Below are positions 30,485 through 37,722 of a stretch of 37,722 bases of DNA, in pieces (within the stretch, counting starts at the first letter, position 1; each line of letters opens with the position of its first letter). The translations under genes were made by a program, and so were the position numbers. The notes under the pieces are model-generated. The model had not been told where the DNA came from, did not search any database, and was given only the letters and a program-made list of their open reading frames with translations. Source of the stretch: Candidatus Anoxymicrobium japonicum. Lineage in GTDB: Bacteria; Actinomycetota; Geothermincolia; Fen-727; Anoxymicrobiaceae. Location of the stretch: NCBI GenBank assembly GCA_002843005.1, contig PHEX01000006.1, positions 1 to 37,722 of the forward strand, written 5' to 3'.

Positions 30485-33400
30485 TTAATCGACGCCGTAG
30501 CCGCCGACGGCGTGCCCACCCGTCGTCCCATTGTTGTTGTAATCGAAGTACATAGGCCGCTCGATCACAATCGGGAACGAGGACCAAATGGCGCCGCTGA
30601 CATTCGCTTGCTTTTGAATCGCGTCCCTGACGTTGATGGTTGTCCTGGCGTGTGGCGCCAGGGAGTACTCCTTGATCAGGTTCGTGCCGTCCCCGAAGAT
30701 ATACTCAATCACGACATTGCACGCCTTGACGTTGTCCGGGTTTGTGAGCGTGTAGTAAGTGTCGAAGTTGGATATGGTTGTCCCTTCCGCGAGGAAATAC
30801 TGAGTGGACGGGCCGGAGTTCCCGACGGTTGAGTCACCCCCGTTCCAGTATTTTCCTGAGTCCATGCCGTAGATGTAGTACATGGGACGCTCACAGATCA
30901 CCGGCACGTCGGAAGTGACAACGATCGAGACGTCCTGATTGTCTCCCACGTCGTGAAGAACGTTTACAGTATCGCGCGAGAGCGGCTTCACAACGCGCTC
31001 TTTGCTGGTGACCTTGCCCTTAGCGTCGTAGTACTTGAGGTTGCACGTCGCCGGCACGTTGTTGGGATTCTGAATAGTTATCCACTCCTGGTAGCCGTCG
31101 CGGGTACACCCCTCGGCAAACGACCACTCCGTAGAGGGCCCCGTGGCCCCCACGACGTTGCTTCCCTCGAACGCCACGCCGTTATGGTAGTTGAAGTACA
31201 TGGGCCGCTCTACGGCCACCGAAATATCGCTTGAGACGTGCGTAGAGACGTCCTGATTGATGCCTATGTCTTTTGCGACTTCCACAGTGGAGCGCGAGTG
31301 CGGCCCCACCTGGTAAAGCTTCTCGATGTTCTGCCCTGTTCCCAGCATGTAGGTTATCTTGACGTTAGCGGCCTGGTTGTCTGACGGGTTCAAAATTGTG
31401 AGCCACTGCTCGAACTGGTTGCCGTCCCCGTCGTTGAATCTGGTTGTCCCTTCCGCGAAGTACCAATCCTTCTGGAGGGTGTTCACCCCCACAACATTGT
31501 GTCCGCCCTTCCAGTCGTACCCGTCAATGCCCTGCTTGTACCGGAAATATATAGGCCGCTCGGCCACAACCGCCTGGCTGTCAGAGTGGATCTTCACAGA
31601 GACCCCGGCGTGGACGTCAGAGACGTAATCCTTGACCCTCACGGTGTCCCGCTGGTGCGCCAGCATGGAGCGCTCAGCCGTCCTTACCTCCCCGTTTTCC
31701 AGCATGAAGGAGATGGTGTACCTGGCGGGCTCGTCCCCGGGGTTGAGCACGCACAACCACTCATCGAACTCAGGCAAAGTGTTGCCCTCGGCAAAGTACC
31801 AGTCTTTTGCGACATTGCCGACGTATACGTTCTTGGAGATCGCTCCCACGTTGCCGGCGCGATCCTTCACCTTGACCGTGATGACGTGATTGGCTTCCTC
31901 CTTGACCCCGGCGAGCTTCCAGACGTACGCCATATTGAAGGTTCCTTCTCTCGCCGTCTCATACTCCTTCTTGCCATCAACATAAATCCCCGCCCAGGAG
32001 AGCCCGTTGGAGTCGGTCCCGGTCCCGGTGATCCTGAACGACTCGTCTTTGTAGTAGCCGGTCTGGATGGCGCCTTTGTCCGGTCGCATGATCGAGGCCA
32101 CCGGGGCGGTTGTGTCAACATTCACCACGCTGATCTTAGAGCCTTCAACGTTCCCCACCCTATCAACCGAGCGGTAGGTGACCTTCCACTTGCCTTCAAC
32201 CAGATGGAAAGCGCCCTTGTACCGCGTCCAGTTAGAATCTTTCTGTCCGGTGGTGGTGTTTTCGAGCCTGTACTCGGTGTAGCCAGGGTTCTCATCCCCG
32301 GGATCGAGCGTGCAGGTCGCGTCAGAGCGCAACCAGCCATTTGAGCCTGCCGTGCCGCTCACGGCAAGGGAAGTGACCGGAACGCTCGTGTCGACCACCA
32401 CACGACCGCTCACCGCGTCATACGTGTTGCCCGCGGTGTCTGTGAGAGTGCCTTTGAGAAACCACAAGCCCTCGGGCAAGCCACTTCCCACTTTCGCCGT
32501 ACATGTCCACGGAGCGTTAGCTATCTCAGCGCTTATGTCAGGGTCAGTCGGCAGATCTGTCCACTCCCCGGGAGCGGCAGTCGGGTCATTTGCGTACTTC
32601 AGGCGGATACTCGTAACGCCGTTTGTGAACAAGTCGCTTCCATATGTCCCGGTCACGTTCCAGTCGTCAAGGACGTCAGGAAACGAGAGCGTGAAGTTGT
32701 CTTTCACATAGACGTTATCCCCACCGACAGTCGAGGCGGCGCCGTTCACCCGAATTGTGCCCGCAGGCGCTACAAGATCAGTCCTCTTGAGAAAAACCTG
32801 CCCGGAAGCCCCGGTGTCAGAGGCCACGGCAAGGTAAGATCTCGTGCCATCTGATGCCCAGGCAAGCGTCCGGGGAGAGACAAACGGGGCTATGCCTGTC
32901 ATGAGAGATGTGTCCGCTCCAGAGGTAACAGCGGAAACCCCCGTCGCGGAAGCGCGGCACGCTTTTATGACAGAGCCCGTACACGCCCGCACCCCGGAGT
33001 GGCTCATGGCGTTGGCGTCGTACAGCTTTTGCGCCACCACCCACGAACCAAGGACAAACCGCCGCTCCCACGCCTGGCTGTTGGCGCCGTCAAAGTCATT
33101 CCACACCACGCAGAGCCGGTCGCCCGCCCAGGTCACAATATCGGGATAGGAGTTGGTGTGCCCGGCCGCCGCGGCCACGATAGTCGCGCGTGTCCATGCG
33201 CCGGACTGATAGCGCGCCACTCTGATGATTGAGCTGTTGCCGTCGCCCTGCTGGTAGGCGATCGCGTAGTCGTTGGCGGCAAAGCCGCAAACCGAAGGGC
33301 AGTATCCCGGAGTGGCGTCACCCTCGCTTGCGATAATCTCCCCCGACCAGCCTCCGGCGGCCACCTCCCGGAAGTAGACCTCGGAGTGCCCGGAGGCGTA

Positions 33401-33775
33401 ATCCTCATAAGTCAAGAGGAGGCTGCCGTTATCCGAGCGGCCAAAGCGCGGGTTTGCGTGGTTGTGGGCTTCGTTGGTGCGCACGTGATATCCCGCCGTC
33501 CAGGTGGCGCCGTTGTCCGGTGACGTGCGCACGCAAAGCTGCTCGTTATTCGGGGCCCCCTGGTCCAGCGGATCCTTGCTTGTGTAGGCTACGTAGATGT
33601 TACCGTCAGCGCGCGCGCCAATGGCGGGGCGGGAATCCACCGCGGTGCCCGAGAGGTCTATCCTCACCCCCCGATCGTAGGTATCCCCGTAGTGGCTCAT
33701 GCGGACGTAGCGTATCGCCCCGTCCGAGGTCTTCCTCACAATATGGACGTACTCTCCGCAGACGGCGACATCCAC
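30485..33775 (-). CDS. Large surface protein: propeller-like, Ig-like and four WYFAEG repeats
   Basis: 1096 residues of mature-type sequence. Residues 1-340 show repeated beta-propeller-like strands with a sialidase-type Asp box (SPDNGATW). Residues about 345-650 hold three Ig-like modules with repeated 'V(S)VDTSVPVTS' and DRAGNVG style ends. Four repeats of about 110 residues follow, starting near 657, 772, 884 and 990, each opening with a DWYFAEGTT-like motif and NPG/NPSD, and ending with an ERPMYFxY motif. No LPxTG or C-terminal membrane helix is seen. The expected signal peptide is encoded just upstream in another frame (33736-33906), so the true gene probably runs from 33906 to 30485 with a one-base shift near 33800. 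Role: probably adhesion or binding of glycans outside the cell. Confidence 0.8.
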   Translation of the reverse strand: MDVAVCGEYVHIVRKTSDGAIRYVRMSHYGDTYDRGVRIDLSGTAVDSRPAIGARADGNIYVAYTSKDPLDQGAPNNEQLCVRTSPDNGATWTAGYHVRTNEAHNHANPRFGRSDNGSLLLTYEDYASGHSEVYFREVAAGGWSGEIIASEGDATPGYCPSVCGFAANDYAIAYQQGDGNSSIIRVARYQSGAWTRATIVAAAAGHTNSYPDIVTWAGDRLCVVWNDFDGANSQAWERRFVLGSWVVAQKLYDANAMSHSGVRACTGSVIKACRASATGVSAVTSGADTSLMTGIAPFVSPRTLAWASDGTRSYLAVASDTGASGQVFLKRTDLVAPAGTIRVNGAASTVGGDNVYVKDNFTLSFPDVLDDWNVTGTYGSDLFTNGVTSIRLKYANDPTAAPGEWTDLPTDPDISAEIANAPWTCTAKVGSGLPEGLWFLKGTLTDTAGNTYDAVSGRVVVDTSVPVTSLAVSGTAGSNGWLRSDATCTLDPGDENPGYTEYRLENTTTGQKDSNWTRYKGAFHLVEGKWKVTYRSVDRVGNVEGSKISVVNVDTTAPVASIMRPDKGAIQTGYYKDESFRITGTGTDSNGLSWAGIYVDGKKEYETAREGTFNMAYVWKLAGVKEEANHVITVKVKDRAGNVGAISKNVYVGNVAKDWYFAEGNTLPEFDEWLCVLNPGDEPARYTISFMLENGEVRTAERSMLAHQRDTVRVKDYVSDVHAGVSVKIHSDSQAVVAERPIYFRYKQGIDGYDWKGGHNVVGVNTLQKDWYFAEGTTRFNDGDGNQFEQWLTILNPSDNQAANVKITYMLGTGQNIEKLYQVGPHSRSTVEVAKDIGINQDVSTHVSSDISVAVERPMYFNYHNGVAFEGSNVVGATGPSTEWSFAEGCTRDGYQEWITIQNPNNVPATCNLKYYDAKGKVTSKERVVKPLSRDTVNVLHDVGDNQDVSIVVTSDVPVICERPMYYIYGMDSGKYWNGGDSTVGNSGPSTQYFLAEGTTISNFDTYYTLTNPDNVKACNVVIEYIFGDGTNLIKEYSLAPHARTTINVRDAIQKQANVSGAIWSSFPIVIERPMYFDYNNNGTTGGHAVGGYGVD

Positions 33776-33906
33776 ACAGTCAAGCTCGTAGAGGCCACAA
33801 GCTTGTCCGACGTGTATCCCGTGGGGTACGCCTGCGCGCCGCCGCTGATGAGCAACGCCACAACGAGTAGTGACGCCCCGAGTCCAATTGATGCTGCCTT
33901 TCTCAT
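33736..33906 (-). pseudogene. Signal-peptide segment of the surface protein, out of frame
   Basis: The ATG at 33906 starts MRKAASIGLGASLLVVALLI followed by SGGAQAYPTG, a clean secretion signal with an AxA cut site. This frame stops after 56 codons at 33736. The surface-protein frame, one base away, is open across the same stretch and becomes protein-like at about GLYELDCVDVAV. Missing one base near 33800 explains both. AAAAGGAG lies 12 bases ahead of the ATG. Confidence 0.7.
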
Positions 33907-33930
33907 GATCTTCTTCAGCTCCTTTTCTCC

Positions 33931-35058
33931 TTATATAACAGTAACTGACATTGATGCGATATGCGAAGCGCCGTGGCTGTCTGTGACAGTGACAGTGATG
34001 CTCTTTCCTCCCGGCGAACCCCAGGTGAACGTCTGTGATGTCCAGCTGGCGGTGACTGAATCTCCGTCGGGATCTCCGCAGGAGACGCTGTAGCTGGCCG
34101 GCGCGTTTCTCTGGACAGTGCCGGGCCCGCTGATACTGGCGTACGGCGCGCGATTGGCGACCGGTTCCGGCGCAGGGGCTATAGGCGGTGTTGGGGTCGG
34201 TGTAGGAGTTGGCGCCACAGCGGCGTTCACGTTCTCCGTTTGCGCCGCCGCTGTTTGCGGTTGCTCGCCGGCCGGCGCCGGTGTCGTGACAGGGGCCGTC
34301 GCGCCGGCGCTAGGGGCGTAGCCTTTCAAGGCGCCGAACTCATTTTTCGGAGCGGCTTCAGCATTTACACGCTTGCTATCCGCGGCCCGGCTCTTCGGCC
34401 CGGCGGATCCGCTCTTCAATGGGCCCTGCGTAAACAACCATGCCCCGAGAACAAGCACAAGAAGCGCGGCCAGGGCGACGCGCGCGGGTCGTGACTGTGA
34501 AGCGGCGCCACTGAAACGGTTCGGAGTCGCCACGAACCGGTCGTCCACCGGATCGGCCTCGCGCCTCGCTTTTAGAAGCTCACGCGCGTCGCCGCCATCC
34601 ACGTTGCATGACGCTTCAACGGACGCGGTCACTGGCGCGCCCTTTTTCTGTTCCGGCTCACTTTCAACGGGATTAAAGGACGCGAGTTTCAATACCGTAG
34701 CGGATTCACATTGATCCCCTTTGAGATGCGAGAAAATGTACGGGAGATCGTCTGTCGCGGTGCTCCTTGTCAGAAACGTGTCGACGCCCCACGCCTCGCA
34801 ATCCTCTTCATCGTTCTCGGTCAACAAGACGACACCTCTCGGAGGCAGAAGTTGCGGGTCGTGATTGAGATGCTCGAGAAAAGCTTGCGACTGCGGGACG
34901 TCGGCGTCTATGAAGTAGTACTCAAAATCGCCATCCGCCATCAGAGCAACGGCGCCATTTACGTCGCGCGCGAAAGAGATCTCGCCATGCCTGGCCAACG
35001 CCTTCTGAAACACCCTGTCTTTAGCGGCGTCCATGTAAAGGATACGAATTCTTTTCAC
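33931..35058 (-). CDS. Receiver-like domain fused to membrane helix and external PKD/Ig domain
   Basis: 375 residues. Residues 1-112 resemble a response-regulator receiver: D51 in DADVP takes the place of the phosphorylated aspartate (DxxMP), T80 the conserved threonine and R98 the usual lysine; only D10 of the acidic pair is kept, so phosphorylation may be lost. A membrane helix lies at about 193-210. A Pro/Ala/Thr-rich linker (about 230-305, with PTPTPTPTPP) leads to a PKD/Ig-like domain (about 308-375) ending at the C-terminus. The GTG start has GAGG five bases ahead. It lies directly before the surface-protein gene on the same strand. Confidence 0.75.
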   Translation of the reverse strand: MKRIRILYMDAAKDRVFQKALARHGEISFARDVNGAVALMADGDFEYYFIDADVPQSQAFLEHLNHDPQLLPPRGVVLLTENDEEDCEAWGVDTFLTRSTATDDLPYIFSHLKGDQCESATVLKLASFNPVESEPEQKKGAPVTASVEASCNVDGGDARELLKARREADPVDDRFVATPNRFSGAASQSRPARVALAALLVLVLGAWLFTQGPLKSGSAGPKSRAADSKRVNAEAAPKNEFGALKGYAPSAGATAPVTTPAPAGEQPQTAAAQTENVNAAVAPTPTPTPTPPIAPAPEPVANRAPYASISGPGTVQRNAPASYSVSCGDPDGDSVTASWTSQTFTWGSPGGKSITVTVTDSHGASHIASMSVTVI

Positions 35059-35093
35059 GGTTTCCTCACTTTGATCGGAATTTGCGGAATACC

Positions 35094-35122
35094 CTTTTAC
35101 AGTATCGCTTGTCTAATGTCAA
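35094..35122 (-). promoter_or_regulatory. Promoter of the receiver-like/PKD gene
   Basis: A perfect TTGACA (35122-35117) is followed after 17 bases by TAAAAG (35099-35094) on the minus strand. The rest of the divergent gap 35123-35313 is AT-rich; on the plus strand TATGAT at 35277-35282 with TTCACA 19 bases before could serve the amidohydrolase gene. Confidence 0.5.
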
Positions 35123-35313
35123 ATCTAATGATTGTCATGTTGCGAATTATATTATTATCTTGTTTCTCTTTTAACAATATCCTATTCTGGATAGTATTAA
35201 TAATCATATCTTGCCAATAATAGCAATCCCCTTCAAATTTGTAAAGCCCCTTTCACAACAACCGCCGATTCTGCGCTATGATTGTCCTGTCGCCTACGCG
35301 AATGGAGGTCGCT

Positions 35314-36891
35314 GTGTCATCAGACAGAAAAAGGGGACGTCTCGAGGGGCGCGCGGGGCAGGGCGCGGCGCTCGCGGGGATTGCCGGAGCGGGCTACCTC
35401 GCTGCGCGTGTTCGCTCGGTCATGAAAGATCTCTCCACGCCGGAAAGCCCCTTCCAGTGGAAACCCGAGCGTGGCCACTCCGTCTTTCTCAAAGGCGCGA
35501 ACCTGCTGGACGTGAAGAGAGGCCAGATTCTAAAGGAGCGCGGCATCCTCTTCTCAGACGGACAGATAAGAGAGATCGTCGCCACGCGAGACCTGGACAA
35601 GGTCAGCGCCGACCGCACCTTCGACTGTGGCGGGCTTTTCGTCATTCCGGGACTGATCAACTGCCACGTTCACGCGACAATGCCGGGCACGGCGCTTCTG
35701 GGCTTTGACGTTGCGCTATCGCTCAAGCGTCAGGCCGTTCGCAACCTCGAGGAGTGCCCGATCCACGGCGTCACAACCGTGAGGGACGCGGGCGGATGCT
35801 CTCAAATACTGAACAACCTCTCGCAGGCGGTGGAGCGGTTCGAGTTGCTCGGGCCGCGAGTGGTTGGTTGCGGGGCGTCGCTCAAGCCCAGGGGCGGGTA
35901 CCCTGAGTTCTCTCACCAGCTCCCACCTTTCCTCTCTCGCAAGATCGGCGACGCCTCGCTTTATGTTGACTCTCCTGAGTCGGGGCGGCTTGCCGTTCAA
36001 CAGGCTATAGACCAGGGAGCTCGCTTCATCAAGATGTTCTTTGACGACCGCTCGCTGTTCTTCGGTCACAAGCCGTTGCCGATCCTCGACGACGATTCGG
36101 TGCGCGCGATTGTGGACGAGGCGCACAGGCTGGGGCGGCGCGTGGCCGTCCACCAGTCGCAGTTGGAGGGATTCCGGCGGGCGGCGCGCCTCGGCGTGGA
36201 CGACTTCGAGCATGTGCCGATAGACGCTTTCCTCGAGTCCTCCGATATCGAGAGCTTCATGGCGGGAGACCACAATCTCACCCCGACAATCTCCGTGGGC
36301 ATGGCGCTCGGAATCGCGCGAAGAGGGCACCCGGCGCTCAGCGATCCGGTGGTGAACGCTATGCAGGCCGAACGCGACCAGGTGCTCGGGCAGATGGCCC
36401 CGGCGTTTTGTGAGCCGGCAGTTCAGCGAGCGAACTCGAAGATGGTAGAGCTCTACCTGGACGGTAAAGCCGACGTGGCGCGCCTGTCAAAGTCGCTGTT
36501 CGATCCCGAGCCGTATATCAACTCTTTCGGAAAGAAGAACCCGAACATCAACTCTCTCTATAAAGCGGGCGCGCGCATCTGTTGCGGCAATGACGGAGGG
36601 GTGCCGTTGTCCTGGCCGGGCATGCTTTCCGTTGAGATGAAGCTCATGGAGCGGTTCGAGATGTCGCGCATCGATATCCTGCGCGCCGCTACGATAAACG
36701 CGGCCAGGCTCCTGGACATGGAAAGCGAGCTGGGGTCGATCGAACCGGGGAAGCACGCGGATCTCGTGTTGCTTTCCGCGGACCCGACAAAAGATATCAG
36801 AGCAGTCGAGCGGATTGAGGCCGTCTTCCGGTCGGGAGCGCTGCTTCACAGCGGCGGCGCCTTCAAAAGGAGTGACGCCGGTGGACGCTAA
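35314..36891 (+). CDS. Imidazolonepropionase-like amidohydrolase with N-terminal hydrophobic segment
   Basis: 525 residues. The metal-binding motifs of the amidohydrolase superfamily are present in order: NCHVHATMPG, FIKMFFDD with the bridging lysine, VAVHQSQ, DFEHVPID and CGNDGGVPL with the last aspartate. It closes with GSIEPGKHADLVLLSADP, a typical end strand. It would cleave C-N bonds of cyclic amides or peptides; the substrate is unknown. A short hydrophobic stretch (about 15-30) near the N-terminus may be a weak membrane anchor. The GTG at 35314 has GGAGG five bases ahead and is preferred to ATG 35278. Confidence 0.87.
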   Translation: MSSDRKRGRLEGRAGQGAALAGIAGAGYLAARVRSVMKDLSTPESPFQWKPERGHSVFLKGANLLDVKRGQILKERGILFSDGQIREIVATRDLDKVSADRTFDCGGLFVIPGLINCHVHATMPGTALLGFDVALSLKRQAVRNLEECPIHGVTTVRDAGGCSQILNNLSQAVERFELLGPRVVGCGASLKPRGGYPEFSHQLPPFLSRKIGDASLYVDSPESGRLAVQQAIDQGARFIKMFFDDRSLFFGHKPLPILDDDSVRAIVDEAHRLGRRVAVHQSQLEGFRRAARLGVDDFEHVPIDAFLESSDIESFMAGDHNLTPTISVGMALGIARRGHPALSDPVVNAMQAERDQVLGQMAPAFCEPAVQRANSKMVELYLDGKADVARLSKSLFDPEPYINSFGKKNPNINSLYKAGARICCGNDGGVPLSWPGMLSVEMKLMERFEMSRIDILRAATINAARLLDMESELGSIEPGKHADLVLLSADPTKDIRAVERIEAVFRSGALLHSGGAFKRSDAGGR

Positions 36892-37654
36892 CCAGATGCT
36901 CTTCTATGAAACTTTACGCTTTTTCATCGGTCCTATGATGAAACTGCGGTTGCGCCTGAAAATCGATGGGCAAAAAAACGTGCCTGATAACACCGGCGCC
37001 GTGATAGTCTGCAATCATCGCTCCACCCTGGACCCGATGATTCTCGCCTACTCGGTCCGCAACCGGTACATCAACTTTGGCGCGGAACCGTGGTCCTGGA
37101 AAATCCCCGGTTACGCTCAACTGCACGAGTGGGCCGGCGCGTTTCCACTGACTCTTCCCGGCGGGACGGGTTCCAATGACGGGTTCGACCGCGGAATCGA
37201 ACTGCTCGGGGACAACGAGATTGTGGGGATTTTTCCCGAAGGTGATGACACTATCCTTGACCCCGGAAAGTCCGACAAGATCAGGGGGTTCGACACGGAG
37301 TTCGCGAAACTCGCGCTCGAGGTGCGAGTGCCGGTAATCCCATGCTCGGTCATCGGAATATCTGAGCGAAGATTGCCTACCGTGCCAGGTCCCTTGATCG
37401 ATAAGTTCATCAAGCACTCCGGGATTGGATCCGGTTACTCACCGGTTATATACAAGCGCGCGCGGTGCCGCATCGGGGTTCCGCTCGACTTCGGGGATCT
37501 CTACGACAGGCCAGTCAACAAAGCGCTCCTCGACCTGGTGGTCTCCAAGATTCGGCAGATAGTGATCAAGCTGTACAACGGAGAGGATCTGGATCGTTTC
37601 CTTACCGGCGAAACCCCGTTCGACTTCGCGTACGAGCGCGTTGGCAAAAGTTAG
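36881..37654 (+). CDS. PlsC-type lysophospholipid/glycerol acyltransferase
   Basis: About 257 residues of the PlsC family: NHRSTLDP (HX4D motif) near residue 45, FPEGDD near 120 and VPVIPCSVIG as motif IV. It transfers an acyl chain to a glycerophosphate-type acceptor at the membrane. The GTG at 36881 has AAAAGGAG eight bases ahead and overlaps the amidohydrolase stop by 11 bases, so the two are coupled. Confidence 0.9.
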   Translation: MDANQMLFYETLRFFIGPMMKLRLRLKIDGQKNVPDNTGAVIVCNHRSTLDPMILAYSVRNRYINFGAEPWSWKIPGYAQLHEWAGAFPLTLPGGTGSNDGFDRGIELLGDNEIVGIFPEGDDTILDPGKSDKIRGFDTEFAKLALEVRVPVIPCSVIGISERRLPTVPGPLIDKFIKHSGIGSGYSPVIYKRARCRIGVPLDFGDLYDRPVNKALLDLVVSKIRQIVIKLYNGEDLDRFLTGETPFDFAYERVGKS

Positions 37655-37664
37655 AAGTTAAGTT

Positions 37665-37722
37665 AGGGGTCAGGCACCGTCTACCTTTAGCGTCTACCGC
37701 AACCAGGGCGCCGTCTACCGCT
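37665..37722. repeat. GGGGTCAGGCACCG repeat at the right edge (cut)
   Basis: AGGGGTCAGGCACCGTCTAC, then a CGTCTACCGCAACCAGG block as at 19051, then a start of a further GCCGTCTACCGCT copy that leaves the window. It follows the acyltransferase stop. Confidence 0.75.

Noticed and set aside
31499-32344. 281-codon plus-strand frame opposite the surface protein
   Set aside because: No domain or SD is seen, while the minus-strand frame shows clear repeats and Ig-like modules.
1-37722. tRNA, rRNA or insertion-sequence transposase genes
   Set aside because: I saw no tRNA-like cloverleaf, rRNA segment or transposase-like protein; no covariance search could be run.

Overview
The window is bacterial, fairly GC-rich, and gene-dense, with many GTG and TTG starts placed by good Shine-Dalgarno (SD) sites. 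The content is anaerobic: a Tat-exported formate dehydrogenase, RnfC/RnfD, a complex I/Ech-like membrane module and several iron-sulfur proteins. No outer-membrane genes were seen. Together with the four-fold WYFAEG-type surface repeats, which I associate with uncultured anaerobic Actinobacteriota, this suggests a monoderm actinobacterial lineage. That placement is inference; no rRNA or other marker is present.

Layout. (1) 1-3242, minus strand: a compact complex I/energy-converting-hydrogenase-like operon (NuoH-like, NuoB-like, NuoL/M/N-like, then the first 53 codons of a NuoD/hydrogenase-large-subunit-like gene cut by the window edge). It has a clear promoter and a leader that can form a terminator or a competing stem. 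(2) 3416-5895: a 139-bp palindrome, an L,D-transpeptidase and a divergent coiled-coil/3D-domain wall protein. (3) 5920-9534: a DnaQ-DinG exonuclease-helicase and a divergent MobB-like P-loop protein. (4) 9600-17960, minus strand: tatA-tatC-fdhE-fdhA-fdhB-rnfC-rnfD. (5) 18027-22916: zincin, metallo-beta-lactamase-fold hydrolase, an SbcC/YhaN-like ATPase with its Mre11/SbcD-like nuclease, and a small zinc-ribbon membrane protein. (6) 23075-26230: ferredoxin-like protein, CoA transferase/racemase and ispH. (7) 26342-30183: lipoprotein, membrane metallopeptidase and an AAA/DUF234 ATPase behind a palindromic operator. (8) 30485-37654: a large surface protein whose signal peptide lies in another frame, a receiver-like/TM/PKD fusion, an amidohydrolase and a PlsC-type acyltransferase.

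The most notable system is the formate cluster. FdhA has a twin-arginine signal and FdhB a C-terminal membrane anchor, so both should face outward. The usual cytochrome b subunit (FdnI) is absent; the next genes are rnfC and rnfD alone, without rnfG, E, A or B. RnfD (outer-face flavin, membrane) and RnfC (cytosolic, NAD-linked) form the last half of the Rnf electron path. A reasonable hypothesis is a chimeric formate:NAD+ oxidoreductase in which external FdhAB replaces the ferredoxin-to-RnfG half of Rnf. Tat genes and fdhE lie immediately upstream in the same direction, so export and maturation functions are encoded next to the enzyme.

A second theme is a dispersed palindromic repeat family with the core GGGGTCAGGCACCG, or its GGGGTCAGGCC variant, at eight intergenic places. 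It resembles REP/BIME elements moved by RAYT transposases; no transposase is present in the window.
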